Source of the DNA: Collinsella sp.
Lineage (GTDB): Bacteria; Actinomycetota; Coriobacteriia; Coriobacteriales; Coriobacteriaceae
Assembly: GCA_031294825.1 (NCBI GenBank)
Contig: JAUMPM010000013.1
Coordinates: 1-41,674 of the forward strand
DNA: 41,674 nt
Direction: 5' to 3'
In this document: piece after piece, positions 1-9,084 of the stretch
How the letters are laid out: the number at the start of each line of letters is the position of its first letter
Position numbering within the stretch: position 1 is the stretch's first letter
Notes under the pieces: model-generated
Database searches by the model: none
Told to the model about the DNA's origin: nothing
The model's input: only the letters and a program-made list of their open reading frames with translations
Made by a program: the position numbers and the translations under genes

Positions 1-37
1 CCCCTTATCCACAGCTCCGAAGGAGCAGGATAAGGGG
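1..37 (-). terminator. Terminator-like hairpin downstream of oppF
   Basis: A 10-bp perfect stem (CCCCTTATCC pairing with GGATAAGGGG) encloses a second 5-bp stem (GCTCC/GGAGC). It lies about 60 bases past the oppF stop and would end the opp transcript. The bases where a U-run would fall lie outside the window, so intrinsic termination cannot be confirmed. Confidence 0.6.
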
Positions 38-100
38 GTTTCCATGGTCGAGGACGTTCTGAAAACTAAGTCCAGCACGGGCCCGGACGAGAACAACCGA

Positions 101-1129
101 CTACAGGTCGATGTGCGATTCCTTGATCGGGAACGGCTCCGCGAAGTGGCACGCGCAGCAGTGGCCCGGGGCAACTTCCTTAAACTCAGGCAGCTTCTCG
201 GAGCAGATGCCCTGAGCGATTGGGCAGCGCGTGTGGAAACGGCAGCCGGTCGGCGGATCCAGCGGCGACGGCGGATCGCCAGCGAGGATAATGCGCTTGC
301 GGGTCTTCTGGATATCAGGATCGGGAACCGGCACGGCAGACAGCAGCGACTGCGTGTACGGATGGTGGGGCTCGCTGTAGAGCGTCTTCCAGTCCGAAAC
401 CTCGACCATCTTACCCAGATACATAACGGCAACGCGATCGGAGATGTGCTGCACGACGGACAGGTCGTGGGCGATAAACAGATATGCGGTACCGAACTTG
501 TCCTGCAGTTCCTTGAGCAGGTTCAGAACCTGGGCCTGAATGGACACATCCAGAGCGGAAACCGGCTCGTCACAGATGATCAGCTTGGGCTTCAGAGCGA
601 ACGCGCGGGCAATGCCGACACGCTGACGCTGACCGCCGGAGAACTCGTGCGGATAGCGGTTGATGTGCTCGGGGTTCAGACCGACGACGTCCAGCAGCTC
701 GCGGACACGCTCAATACGCTCCTCCTTGGTGCCCACGCCGTGAATGGTCATGGGCTCGGAGACGATCTCGCCAATGGTCATACGAGGGTTCAGCGAAGCA
801 TAAGGATCCTGGAAGATAAACTGCATCTCGCGACGCATGTCCTTGATCTCATGCTTGCTCATCTCGGCAACATCTTTGCCCTGGAAGAACACCTTACCGG
901 CGGTCGGCTTGGTCAAGCGCATGATGGTGCGACCCGTCGTGGACTTACCGCAACCAGACTCACCAACCAGACCAAAGGTCTCGCCAGGATAAATCTCAAA
1001 AGAGATGTCATTTACAGCAGAGACGACACGCTTGGAAAAACGCTTGGCGAACATGCCGGACTCAGCGGGGAACTCCTTAGAGAGGTGCTCGACCTTCAGC
1101 AACGGAGTACGCTCGTTGGTATCTGCCAT
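101..1129 (-). CDS. oppF: Oligopeptide/dipeptide ABC transporter ATP-binding protein OppF
   Basis: One of the two cytoplasmic ATPases that power peptide uptake through OppBC. The 342-residue protein shows Walker A GESGCGKST (residues 56-64), the ABC signature SGGQRQR (164-170) and Walker B LIICDEP (183-189). The C-terminal extension typical of Opp/Dpp ATPases is present and keeps its cysteines (GCRFHTRCP followed by further Cys residues). The start codon overlaps the stop of oppD by one base (TAATG), so translation is probably coupled. It is the last gene of the oppABCDF operon. Peptide specificity cannot be read from the ATPase; OppF rather than DppF rests on gene order. Confidence 0.92.
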   Translation of the reverse strand: MADTNERTPLLKVEHLSKEFPAESGMFAKRFSKRVVSAVNDISFEIYPGETFGLVGESGCGKSTTGRTIMRLTKPTAGKVFFQGKDVAEMSKHEIKDMRREMQFIFQDPYASLNPRMTIGEIVSEPMTIHGVGTKEERIERVRELLDVVGLNPEHINRYPHEFSGGQRQRVGIARAFALKPKLIICDEPVSALDVSIQAQVLNLLKELQDKFGTAYLFIAHDLSVVQHISDRVAVMYLGKMVEVSDWKTLYSEPHHPYTQSLLSAVPVPDPDIQKTRKRIILAGDPPSPLDPPTGCRFHTRCPIAQGICSEKLPEFKEVAPGHCCACHFAEPFPIKESHIDL

Positions 1130-2220
1130 TACGCCTCGCCTCCCTTCTTGGAATCCTTGCGCGTACGGGACGTCTCAGGAGCGTTCTTGAGAAACTCGGG
1201 GTCACCGGAGTAGTGGCATGCAGAGTAATGACCAGACTCGGTGACAACGCGCTCGGGGCGCTGCTTGCGGCACTTATCGGTCGCATAGGGACAACGAGGC
1301 GAGAACACGCAGCCCTCGGGCAGGTTCATGAGCGAAGGCGGGTTGCCGTGAATCGGCGTAAGCGGCTTCTTCTCTTCGATGGCCTGCTCCGGGATGGAGC
1401 GGATAAGGCCCCAGGTGTAGGGGTGGCGGCTCTCGTAGAAGATTTCCTCAGCAGTACCGAACTCGACGGGACGGCCGGCGTACATAACCATGATCTTATC
1501 GGCCATATCGGCAACGACGCCCAGGTCATGGGTAATCATGATGATGGCGTTGCCGTTCTTCTCCTGCATTTCCTGCATGAGCTCGATAATCTGAGCCTGG
1601 ATGGTAACGTCCAGAGCAGTCGTGGGCTCGTCGGCAATCAGAATATCGGGATCGCAGGCAAGAGCCATGGCAATCATGACGCGCTGACGCATACCGCCAG
1701 AGAACTGGTGTGGATACTCATTGACGCGCTTCTCGGGCTCGGGAATGCCAACGAGGTCCAAAAGCTCGGTGGCGCGCTTGAGCGCCTCCTGCTTGGAGTA
1801 GCCACGGTGCAGACGAAGACCCTCGCCTACCTGCTTGCCGATCTTATAGACCGGGTTCAAGGAGGTCATAGGATCCTGGAAGATCATCGCGATATCGTTG
1901 CCGCGAATGTGCTGCATCTCTTCCTCGGTCATCTCGAGGATAGAACGACCGCGATAGCGAACGTCACCGCCCTCGATCTTTCCCGGAGGCATCGAGATAA
2001 GGCCCATGATGGTCATGGCGGTCACGGACTTACCGGAGCCGGACTCACCGACGACGCCCAGGGTCTCGCCGCGATCGAGCGTGTAGGACACACCGTCGAC
2101 AGCGCGAACGACGCCATCCTCGGTGTGGAAATACATCTTAAGGTCATCGACCTCGAGCAGATGCTGGCCCTCGGGAACCGGCTGGTCCTTCAGGTCCACA
2201 TAGTTCTTGTTCTTCTTCAT
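1129..2220 (-). CDS. oppD: Oligopeptide/dipeptide ABC transporter ATP-binding protein OppD
   Basis: Partner ATPase of OppF. The 363-residue protein has Walker A GESGSGKS (58-65), signature SGGMRQR (174-180), Walker B ILIADEP (193-199) and a C-terminal oligopeptide-transporter extension with the Cys motif GCVFSPRCPYATDKC. It starts two bases after the oppC stop and overlaps oppF by one base, so the distal opp genes are tightly packed. The domain order and Cys-rich tail are those of DppD/OppD proteins; what the cysteines bind here is not known from sequence. Confidence 0.92.
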   Translation of the reverse strand: MKKNKNYVDLKDQPVPEGQHLLEVDDLKMYFHTEDGVVRAVDGVSYTLDRGETLGVVGESGSGKSVTAMTIMGLISMPPGKIEGGDVRYRGRSILEMTEEEMQHIRGNDIAMIFQDPMTSLNPVYKIGKQVGEGLRLHRGYSKQEALKRATELLDLVGIPEPEKRVNEYPHQFSGGMRQRVMIAMALACDPDILIADEPTTALDVTIQAQIIELMQEMQEKNGNAIIMITHDLGVVADMADKIMVMYAGRPVEFGTAEEIFYESRHPYTWGLIRSIPEQAIEEKKPLTPIHGNPPSLMNLPEGCVFSPRCPYATDKCRKQRPERVVTESGHYSACHYSGDPEFLKNAPETSRTRKDSKKGGEA

Positions 2221-2222
2221 CC

Positions 2223-3158
2223 TTATGCGTCCTTCATCTTGACGTCGAGGGCGTCGCGCAGACCGTCACCCAGCAGGGTGAAGGCGAGCACCGTCGAGAG
2301 AATTGCCAGACCGGGCATGATCATCATCCAGGGAGCGGTCAGAAGATACTGCTGACCGTCCTGAATCATGGAGCCCCACGAAGGCGTAGGCGGAATAACG
2401 CCCATGCCGAGGAAGGACAGAGCGGACTCGGTCAGAATGGCGCCACCAATGTTCATGGTTGCGTAGACCACGATAGAGGCGACGGAGTTCGGGAAGATGT
2501 GGCGCACGACGATACGAGCATCGGATGCACCCATCGCGCGCGCAGCGTCAACATAGTCGTTTTCCTTGACCGTCAAGATTGCAGAGCGGAAGACGCGCGC
2601 AATCGAAGGCCAGCCGAGAATACCGATGGCGATAAAGACGTTCTGAAGACCACGGCCGATAACGGCGATCATGGCGACAACGAACAGCACGTACGGGAAC
2701 GCCAGGAAGATGTCCGCACAGCGCATGATGATCGTATCCCAGATGCCGCCGTAGAAACCCGCCAGAGCACCCATGACCAGACCGATCAGCGTGGAGATCG
2801 CGGTGGCCATAATGCCGACGGACAGCGAAACACGTGCACCATAGATAACGCGGACGAGAATGTCACGACCAAGGGCGTCGGTGCCAAACGGGTGCTCTGC
2901 ACACGGAGCCAGCAGCGACGTCTCGGCCATGGTGGTCGAGTCGGAAGCCGTCGGCGAACCGAGCCAAGGCTTAGCCCACAGATCTGCGGTCAGTGCAACC
3001 ACAACGACGATGATGATCCAGCAGACACCGATAACGGCGAGCTTGTTCTTACGAAGACGCTTAAAAGCGTCGCCCCACAGCGTGCGGGACTTAGCGGGAG
3101 CAGATGCGGCCTTCGTGGCGGTAGCCTGCTCCTGAGACTGAGAATCAGTTTCCTGCAT
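2223..3158 (-). CDS. oppC: Oligopeptide ABC transporter permease OppC
   Basis: Integral membrane subunit that pairs with OppB to form the peptide channel. The 311-residue protein has a polar N-terminal tail of about 38 residues, a first membrane span at about 41-60, the family motif HPFGTDALGRDI after it, and five further hydrophobic segments. The cytoplasmic EAA loop that contacts the ATPases is at about 201-224 (DYVDAARAMGASDARIV). It ends two bases before oppD and follows oppB after a 14-base gap. The length is normal for the family. Confidence 0.92.
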   Translation of the reverse strand: MQETDSQSQEQATATKAASAPAKSRTLWGDAFKRLRKNKLAVIGVCWIIIVVVVALTADLWAKPWLGSPTASDSTTMAETSLLAPCAEHPFGTDALGRDILVRVIYGARVSLSVGIMATAISTLIGLVMGALAGFYGGIWDTIIMRCADIFLAFPYVLFVVAMIAVIGRGLQNVFIAIGILGWPSIARVFRSAILTVKENDYVDAARAMGASDARIVVRHIFPNSVASIVVYATMNIGGAILTESALSFLGMGVIPPTPSWGSMIQDGQQYLLTAPWMMIMPGLAILSTVLAFTLLGDGLRDALDVKMKDA

Positions 3159-3172
3159 GAGACGTACCTCCC

Positions 3173-4210
3173 TTAGGCCTTATCCGACGGACCGCCAAGG
3201 CGGATGCGCGGGTCGAGGAATGCATAGCTAATGTCGACGAGCAGGTTAATCACCATGACGACGACGACGATGAGCGTAACGCCGCCCATAACGATGGGCC
3301 AGTCACGCATGCTAATGGCGCGATAGACCTCATAGCCGATACCGGGCCAGTTAAAAACCGTCTCGGTCAGGATGGCGCCCGAAAGCATGCCACCGAAGTC
3401 GACACCAATATAGGTAACGACGGGGATGAGTGCATTCTTAAGCGCATGCTTGACGATGATCGCGCGATTGGAGAGACCCTTGGCCTTTGCCGTACGGATG
3501 TAATCCTGGTTCATGACGTCAAGCAGCTGCGAGCGCATAATGCGGGCGGCATAAGCGGTCGAAACCGAAGCCAGCGTAATGGTCGGAAGCACATAGTGCA
3601 TCCAATCCTGATACTGAGAGCTGGAACCGCCGGCACCCGAGATCGGCATGGAGATTGCACCGCCCGTAGCGTCCTTGAGGATGACGCCAAAGAACAGCTG
3701 CAGCAACATACCGAGCCAGAAGGCCGGGACCGCAACGAGGATCGACGTGGTGAGCGTTACCAAAATATCCCAGAAGGAATAACGCTTTACCGCCGAAATG
3801 ATACCCGCACCGATACCCATGATTGCCTCGAGCACGATGGCGCACGCGGCAAGTTTGACCGTATACGGATACTTCTGGGCAAAGATTTCCGTAACCGGCA
3901 GCTTGCGCTGATACGAATTGCCCAGATCGCCATGAAGCAGGCCGTTCATGTAATACAAGTAACGGTCCACGAGCGACGTTTGAACGGGGTCGCCGTTCTC
4001 GTCAAGGATCGCGTTGCCGTCCTCGTCCGACTGGACCAGGTGATAGCGGACGCGAAGCTGAAGCTCCACCTCGGGGGACAGAGCCTTGTCTCCACCGATC
4101 AGCTTGATCGGATCTCCCGGCACGATATTCTGAAGGGCGAACAGAATCAGCGTGACGCCCAAAAATACCGGGATGAACTGAAGCACACGTTTAACGATGT
4201 ACTTACCCAT
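3173..4210 (-). CDS. oppB: Oligopeptide ABC transporter permease OppB
   Basis: First permease subunit of the peptide importer, 345 residues. It opens with the characteristic short MGKYIVKRVLQFIPVFLGVT segment and first span. A long outer loop follows, containing an acidic stretch at about 61-78 (SDEDGNAILDENGDPVQ) that is longer than in minimal OppB proteins. The EAA loop is recognisable as DYIRTAKAKGLSNRAI. A good ribosome site (AGGGGAG) precedes the ATG. A hairpin lies between oppA and this gene, so oppB and the downstream genes are probably expressed below oppA. Confidence 0.92.
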   Translation of the reverse strand: MGKYIVKRVLQFIPVFLGVTLILFALQNIVPGDPIKLIGGDKALSPEVELQLRVRYHLVQSDEDGNAILDENGDPVQTSLVDRYLYYMNGLLHGDLGNSYQRKLPVTEIFAQKYPYTVKLAACAIVLEAIMGIGAGIISAVKRYSFWDILVTLTTSILVAVPAFWLGMLLQLFFGVILKDATGGAISMPISGAGGSSSQYQDWMHYVLPTITLASVSTAYAARIMRSQLLDVMNQDYIRTAKAKGLSNRAIIVKHALKNALIPVVTYIGVDFGGMLSGAILTETVFNWPGIGYEVYRAISMRDWPIVMGGVTLIVVVVMVINLLVDISYAFLDPRIRLGGPSDKA

Positions 4211-4241
4211 ACCACTCCCCTATCTAGGGATTAACCTAAAT

Positions 4242-4269
4242 GGGATGCCGATCGCCAGACCGGCATCCC
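4242..4269 (-). terminator. Attenuator-like hairpin between oppA and oppB
   Basis: GGGATGCCG pairs with CGGCATCCC around a 10-base loop in the 156-base oppA-oppB spacer. Only a short weak T stretch follows in the direction of transcription. It is more likely a partial terminator or an mRNA-protecting stem than a full stop. Confidence 0.55.
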
Positions 4270-4366
4270 AAAATTACCATCAGCCAGTTTACCCCAGGTT
4301 AGGGAGAACTGTATGTTTCCCATGAGGTCTACGTAAATACTTGACCCTCACGGAAGCTGCAAACTC

Positions 4367-6043
4367 TTAGGCGAGCTCAGCGGTACCCAGCTCGGCGTGC
4401 TTCTGCGGATCGACATAGAGGTGCTTGATGCGATCGGAGCCGACGATGGTGTGCGTGTAGAACATCACCGGGATGACCGGGCAGTCGGCAGCGACCATAG
4501 CGTCGGCCTCCTGCATCTTAGCAACGCGCTCTTCGTCGTCAACCGTGGTGCGAGCCTCGTTGACCTTGGCGTCGAACTCGGGGTTGTTGTAACCGGAGCG
4601 GTTGTCGCCACCGAGGGAGTCGGAGTGGAACAGCGGATACAGGAAGTTGTCCATAATCGGGTAGTCGGCAATCCAACCCAGACGACCGAACTGATAGTTA
4701 AAGTTCTGGTACTGCTCGAGCAAGGCAGACCACTCAGGGGTATCGGAGACAGCGGTAACGCCAACCTTGGCGAGGTCACCGATGATGGACTCCATGATCT
4801 CCTTGTGGCCACCATCCTGGTTGTAGGAAAGGGTCACGTTAATGCCACGATCGCCGTTAGCGCCAGCGGGAGCAACCTTGTCGAGGTACTCGTTAGCCTT
4901 GTCGACGTCGTAGGCGCAGAACTCCCATGCGCCCTCCTTGTAGCCATCGATGCCCGGAGGAACAATGCCGTCGGCGGGGGTACGGGTACCCTTGAAGATG
5001 GTCTTGCAGATGGCCTCACGGTTGATGGCCAGGGAGATACCCCTGCGCAGGTCGGCGTTGTTGAACGGCTCGGCCGTGTTGTTGCAGGTCAGGTAGTAGG
5101 TGGAAGGCTCGGAGCCGAGCAGCATGCGCTCGCCGTCACCCATGGTGTAGCCGTCCTTGGACACGCCGCGATCCTTCTTGGCGGCGTCGATCTGAGCAAC
5201 GGGAACGTCACAGACATCGAGGTTGCCGGCCTGGAACTCCTTGTAAGCGGTCTCCATGTCCTTGATGACCTGGAAGTGGATGCCATCGATCTTGGCCTTG
5301 TCGCCATAGTAATCGTCGAACTTCTTGAGGTTGATCTCCTGACCATCCTCCCACTTGCCGTCCATCATGAACGGGCCGTTACCGACCGGTGCAAGGTAGA
5401 AGCTCTTGGCATCGGACTCGGCGCACTCGGGAACCGGAGCCAGAGCCGGGTGAGAGGCGACGAAGGGGAAGTCGGCGTAAGCGGAAGACAGCTTGACGAC
5501 GAGGGTCTCATCGTCGGGGCAGGTAACACCGCTGAGCTCGGTGGCGTTACCGGCAAGCAGATCGTCATAGCCCTCGACCATGGAAAGGTGATAGGAGACC
5601 TCGGAAGGGCCATACTCGGTAGCGATGGCCGACTTGGTGTTGACCAGACGCTCCCAACCGAGCTTGAAGGACTTGGAGGTAACGTCGTCACCGTTGTGGA
5701 ACTTGGCCTTCTTGATCTTGAAGGTGAACTCGGTGGCGTCGTCGTTGGCCTCGAAGGACTCGCAAGCCAGCGGAACGATCTCGCCCTTCTCGGCGTCATA
5801 AGAGGTCAGAGCGTCAAAGAGCTGGTACTCGACCTGAGTGCCCTGGTCCTCCTGGACATTGTAGGGGTCGATGCAGACCGGGTTGTTGATGTAGAAGTTC
5901 AGCGTCGAACCGGACTCAGAACCGGAAGTGTCGCCGCCCTTCTTGCCGCATGCGGCAAGAAAAGCCATGGAGCTCGCAGCGAGGGTGCCGCCAACAAAGG
6001 CGCGACGACCCATAACGGGCTGGTGGAACATAGAATCAGCCAT
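4367..6043 (-). CDS. oppA: Peptide ABC transporter substrate-binding lipoprotein OppA
   Basis: Extracellular family-5 solute-binding protein that captures peptides and hands them to OppBC. The 558-residue precursor has an N-terminal signal with GRRAFVGG (12-19), a hydrophobic core, and lipobox LAAC with Cys32 as the lipidation site. The twin arginines before the hydrophobic stretch resemble a Tat signal. The mature part begins with a Gly/Ser-rich linker and has the usual length for DppA/OppA proteins. The ATG is preceded by AAGGAGGATGGC, a near-ideal ribosome site. It is the first gene of the opp operon, with its own promoter about 100 bases upstream. Ligand specificity is unknown. Confidence 0.92.
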   Translation of the reverse strand: MADSMFHQPVMGRRAFVGGTLAASSMAFLAACGKKGGDTSGSESGSTLNFYINNPVCIDPYNVQEDQGTQVEYQLFDALTSYDAEKGEIVPLACESFEANDDATEFTFKIKKAKFHNGDDVTSKSFKLGWERLVNTKSAIATEYGPSEVSYHLSMVEGYDDLLAGNATELSGVTCPDDETLVVKLSSAYADFPFVASHPALAPVPECAESDAKSFYLAPVGNGPFMMDGKWEDGQEINLKKFDDYYGDKAKIDGIHFQVIKDMETAYKEFQAGNLDVCDVPVAQIDAAKKDRGVSKDGYTMGDGERMLLGSEPSTYYLTCNNTAEPFNNADLRRGISLAINREAICKTIFKGTRTPADGIVPPGIDGYKEGAWEFCAYDVDKANEYLDKVAPAGANGDRGINVTLSYNQDGGHKEIMESIIGDLAKVGVTAVSDTPEWSALLEQYQNFNYQFGRLGWIADYPIMDNFLYPLFHSDSLGGDNRSGYNNPEFDAKVNEARTTVDDEERVAKMQEADAMVAADCPVIPVMFYTHTIVGSDRIKHLYVDPQKHAELGTAELA

Positions 6044-6142
6044 GCCATCCTCCTTATGAGATAGGACAAAGAAATGTTCAGTCGGACATATGTCGAGACA
6101 ATCCGATCCGAACCATCAAAACGCCGCCCGCTGCTATGGCTG

Positions 6143-6171
6143 GTTATACACAACGAACCAACGTTTCGCAA
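6143..6171 (-). promoter_or_regulatory. Predicted sigma-70-type promoter of the opp operon
   Basis: On the minus strand TTGCGA (6166-6171) and TATAAC (6143-6148) are separated by exactly 17 bases. The spacer begins AACGTTGG, so the -35/spacer junction reads GCGAAACGTTGG, which resembles half of a LacI-family operator with its central CG. The predicted transcript start is about 90 bases before the oppA ATG. Confidence 0.6.
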
Positions 6172-6289
6172 TACAGTAGCGCATTTTATGCACGATTTGG
6201 GGCTAATTCCGGTTAACGGTCGAGAATTTCTTTAGTTGGGCGAAGTATGTGGGGATATTTTGACTCTGTTACAAATATGTAAACAAAAA

Positions 6290-6311
6290 GGGTCCCGCAC
6301 CTGCGAGACCC
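6290..6311 (-). terminator. Intrinsic terminator of secG
   Basis: The stem GGGTC-mismatch-CGC pairs around a small loop and is followed on the minus strand by TTTTTG. It lies 25 bases past the secG stop and separates the glycolysis/secG transcript from the opp promoter. Confidence 0.8.
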
Positions 6312-6336
6312 ATTGCAAACGTATATACCCCGATGC

Positions 6337-6591
6337 TTAGTAGCCGACGATGCCCTGCGGGAAGAAGAACATGCACAGGACGACGCACACGGCAAAAACA
6401 ACGGCCATAATTACCGTCAGGCGATCGAGGTTCTGCTCCATGACGCCCGTGGCAGAGCTGGAGTTATACAGCGAGCTAGCGATCATATCCGAAACGCCGG
6501 TGCCCTTACCGGAATGCATCAGGACGAGAATCGTCAGCGCCACGGCAGAGACAGCCCAAACGACAAACAGAAGAATCTGGAACGGACCCAT
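6337..6591 (-). CDS. secG: Preprotein translocase subunit SecG
   Basis: Small SecYEG channel subunit that assists protein export. The 84-residue protein has two membrane spans (about 4-24 and 58-78) joined by a polar loop containing MHSGKGTGVSDMI, the usual SecG loop signature. ATTAAGGAGCTTATCT precedes the ATG. It follows gpmI on the same strand after 166 bases, and secG next to the gap-pgk-tpiA group is a common actinobacterial arrangement. A terminator follows. Confidence 0.9.
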   Translation of the reverse strand: MGPFQILLFVVWAVSAVALTILVLMHSGKGTGVSDMIASSLYNSSSATGVMEQNLDRLTVIMAVVFAVCVVLCMFFFPQGIVGY

Positions 6592-6695
6592 AGATAAGCT
6601 CCTTAATAGAACAGTTCAAACTCCAGTACTGTACCACAATCCCCCGCTCTCCCCTACCTGCCACTCAAGGACGGGGTGGAAATGGCAGAAATACC

Positions 6696-6730
6696 AAAAA
6701 AGGGGGGTTGTCCGGTTGTGGACAACCCCC
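6696..6730 (-). terminator. Intrinsic terminator of gpmI
   Basis: An 11-bp perfect stem (GGGGGTTGTCC with GGACAACCCCC) around a short loop, followed on the minus strand by TTTTTT. It starts 27 bases past the gpmI stop, so secG may depend on read-through or on a promoter of its own that I could not place. Confidence 0.88.
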
Positions 6731-6757
6731 TTACTAGAAAACGGTATTTGTTTTCTA

Positions 6758-8311
6758 TTAGGCCTCGGTGGCGAGCACGCGGCCCGTCATCTCGGCGGAA
6801 GGCTCAATACCAGCCATGGTGAGCATGGTCGGAGCGATATCGGAAAGACGGCCGTCCTCGATACCGGTGAGCTTGGCCTTCTCATCAACGATGATGAACG
6901 GCACGCGGTTGGTGGTGTGAGCCGTAAACGGATGCTTGGAACCGTCGGAAGCAACGTCAAACATGTGATCGGCGTTGCCGTGGTCGGCGGTAATCAGCGC
7001 AAAGCCGCCCTTGGCGAGAATCGCCGGGACAACCTTGGACAGGGCATCGTCAACAGCCTCGACAGCCTTAACGGCAGCGTCGAAAACACCGGTGTGACCA
7101 ACCATGTCGCAGTTCGCGAAGTTCACGATGTAGAAATCAGCGCGATCCTCGTTGATGGCGGCGACGAGCTTCTCGGTAACCTCGGGAGCGCTCATCTCGG
7201 GCTGCAGATCGTAGGTAGCAACCTTAGGGGAAGCGACGAGCACGCGCTCCTCGCCCTCCTTGGGCTCCTCGATGCCACCGTTGAGGAAGAACGTCACGTG
7301 GGCGTACTTCTCGGTCTCGGCAGTGTGCAGCTGCTTCAGGCCATTGGCGGCGATGACGTCGGCCAGGACGTTCTCGGGGAACGTCTTGGGGAAGGCGACC
7401 TCGACGTCAAACGTCGGATCGTACTCGGTCATCGTCACAAAGTGCGAGAGCTTGATCTGCTCGCGCTCAAAGCCGTCGAACTCCTTGTCCGTGAACACGC
7501 GGGTCATCTGACGTGCGCGGTCGGGACGGAAGTTGAAGAAAATAGCCGCGTCGCCCTCGTGGATGCCCTCGTTGTGGGCAGCGAAGGGCTCGACGAACTC
7601 GTCGCCGCGCGGGTCCTTCTCGTAGTAGGCCTTGATACCGGCAACGGGGTCGGTATCAGCATCGGACGCGTTGACCATGACGTCGTAGGCGCGCTGGATG
7701 CGCTCCCAACGGTTGTCGCGGTCCATCGCCCAATAACGACCCGAGACGGTGGCAACGCGAGCGTCGCAACCGGTCTCCTCGGAAATCTTGGCCAGGAAGG
7801 CGCAGAACCCACTCATGTAACCGGCACCGGACTGCGGGTCGACGTCGCGGCCATCCATGAAGGCGTGGACGCGAACGGTCTTGACACCATGCTCGGCAGC
7901 CATCTTGACCAGAGCCTCGACGTGGTTCATGTGGGAGTGAACGCCGCCAGGGCTCATAAGGCCCATGAGGTGGAGAGTCTTGCCGTCAGCCTTGACATCG
8001 TCCATGGCCTTGACGAAAACCTCGTTCTTGGCGATGGAGCCGTCCTTGATGGCATTGTTGATGCGCGAAAGCTCCTGGAACACGATGCGACCGGCACCGA
8101 TGTTGAGGTGACCCACCTCGGAGTTGCCCATCTGGCCGTCGGGAAGGCCCACGTCCTCGCCCGAAGCACCGAGCGTGGTGTGAGGATACTTCTCGTACAG
8201 GCCATCAAGGAAGGGCGTCTTGGCAGCGGCGACGGCGTTCTCGCCATCGGCCGGAGCAAGGCCGCAGCCGTCCATGATAATCAGGAGTGCAGGAAGATGA
8301 CGTTGTGCCAT
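6758..8311 (-). CDS. gpmI: 2,3-bisphosphoglycerate-independent phosphoglycerate mutase
   Basis: Interconverts 3- and 2-phosphoglycerate in lower glycolysis using two manganese ions and a phosphoserine intermediate. The 517-residue protein starts with the metal-binding motif LLIIMDGCGL (Asp14) and carries the phosphorylated serine in GQMGNSEVGH (Ser64). Further family motifs include FMDGRDVDP and ITADHGNAD. Length is typical. It follows tpiA after 5 bases and is the fourth gene of the gap-pgk-tpiA-gpmI group. Placing gpmI directly after tpiA is common in Firmicutes and less so in the actinobacterial versions of this cluster. Confidence 0.95.
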   Translation of the reverse strand: MAQRHLPALLIIMDGCGLAPADGENAVAAAKTPFLDGLYEKYPHTTLGASGEDVGLPDGQMGNSEVGHLNIGAGRIVFQELSRINNAIKDGSIAKNEVFVKAMDDVKADGKTLHLMGLMSPGGVHSHMNHVEALVKMAAEHGVKTVRVHAFMDGRDVDPQSGAGYMSGFCAFLAKISEETGCDARVATVSGRYWAMDRDNRWERIQRAYDVMVNASDADTDPVAGIKAYYEKDPRGDEFVEPFAAHNEGIHEGDAAIFFNFRPDRARQMTRVFTDKEFDGFEREQIKLSHFVTMTEYDPTFDVEVAFPKTFPENVLADVIAANGLKQLHTAETEKYAHVTFFLNGGIEEPKEGEERVLVASPKVATYDLQPEMSAPEVTEKLVAAINEDRADFYIVNFANCDMVGHTGVFDAAVKAVEAVDDALSKVVPAILAKGGFALITADHGNADHMFDVASDGSKHPFTAHTTNRVPFIIVDEKAKLTGIEDGRLSDIAPTMLTMAGIEPSAEMTGRVLATEA

Positions 8312-8316
8312 ATGTC

Positions 8317-9084
8317 CTACTCGCCTGCCTTGACGACCATAGAGGCGAAGTCGGCAGCCTTGAGCGAAGCGCCGCCCACGAGGGCGCCGTCAACGTCGGG
8401 CTTGGCGACGAGCTCGGCGATGTTGCCGGGCTTGGCGGAACCACCGTAGAGAACGCGGATGCCGTTGGCGAGCTCCTCGCCGAACATCTCCTTGAGGGTC
8501 TCACGGATAGCGCCGCAGACCTCCTGAGCATCCTCGGCGGTAGCGGTCTTGCCGGTGCCGATGGCCCAGATGGGCTCATAGGCGACGACGACCTGCTTGG
8601 GGCAGGTGATCTCAAGACCAGCAAGGCCAGCCTTGACCTGGTTCACGACGTGCTCGACATAGGTGCCGGCCTCGCGGACCTCGAGGGACTCGCCGCAGCA
8701 GAAGACGGGAACGAGGCCGGCGGCAACGAGAGCCTTGGCCTTCTTGTTCTGGTCCTCGTCGGTCTCGTGGAAGTAATCACGACGCTCGGAGTGACCGATG
8801 ATGCAGTAGGTGCAGCCAGCGGACTTGAGCATGTCGCAAGAGGACTCACCGGTGAAGGCACCCTTGGCCTCCCAGTACACGTTCTGTGCACCGAGGGCGA
8901 TGGGGGCAGCCTGAATGCGGTCATGAACCGTGGTGATGTCGATGGTCGGAGGGCAGACGAGCACCTCGACGCCAGCCGGAACCTCGGGCAGAGCCTGAGC
9001 CAGCTCGTCGGCGAGCTTGGCGGCCTCGGCGACGTCGTTGTTCATCTTCCAGTTACCAGCGATAAGAAGGGTGCGATTAGGCAT
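8317..9084 (-). CDS. tpiA: Triose-phosphate isomerase
   Basis: Interconverts dihydroxyacetone phosphate and glyceraldehyde 3-phosphate. The 255-residue protein has Lys13 in GNWKMN, His98 in IIGHSERR and the catalytic Glu170 in AYEPIWAIGTGKTA, with the phosphate loop YGGSAKP near the end. The start chosen (MPNRTLLIAGNWKMN) fits the family. The frame is open for 21 more codons upstream, but those lie inside pgk. The ATG lies 8 bases inside the pgk coding end, so the two genes are translationally coupled. Confidence 0.95.
   Translation of the reverse strand: MPNRTLLIAGNWKMNNDVAEAAKLADELAQALPEVPAGVEVLVCPPTIDITTVHDRIQAAPIALGAQNVYWEAKGAFTGESSCDMLKSAGCTYCIIGHSERRDYFHETDEDQNKKAKALVAAGLVPVFCCGESLEVREAGTYVEHVVNQVKAGLAGLEITCPKQVVVAYEPIWAIGTGKTATAEDAQEVCGAIRETLKEMFGEELANGIRVLYGGSAKPGNIAELVAKPDVDGALVGGASLKAADFASMVVKAGE

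Noticed and set aside
6079..6098. GACATATGTC palindrome in the oppA leader as a regulatory site
   Set aside because: A 10-bp palindrome alone is expected by chance at this scale, and it lies far from the predicted promoter.
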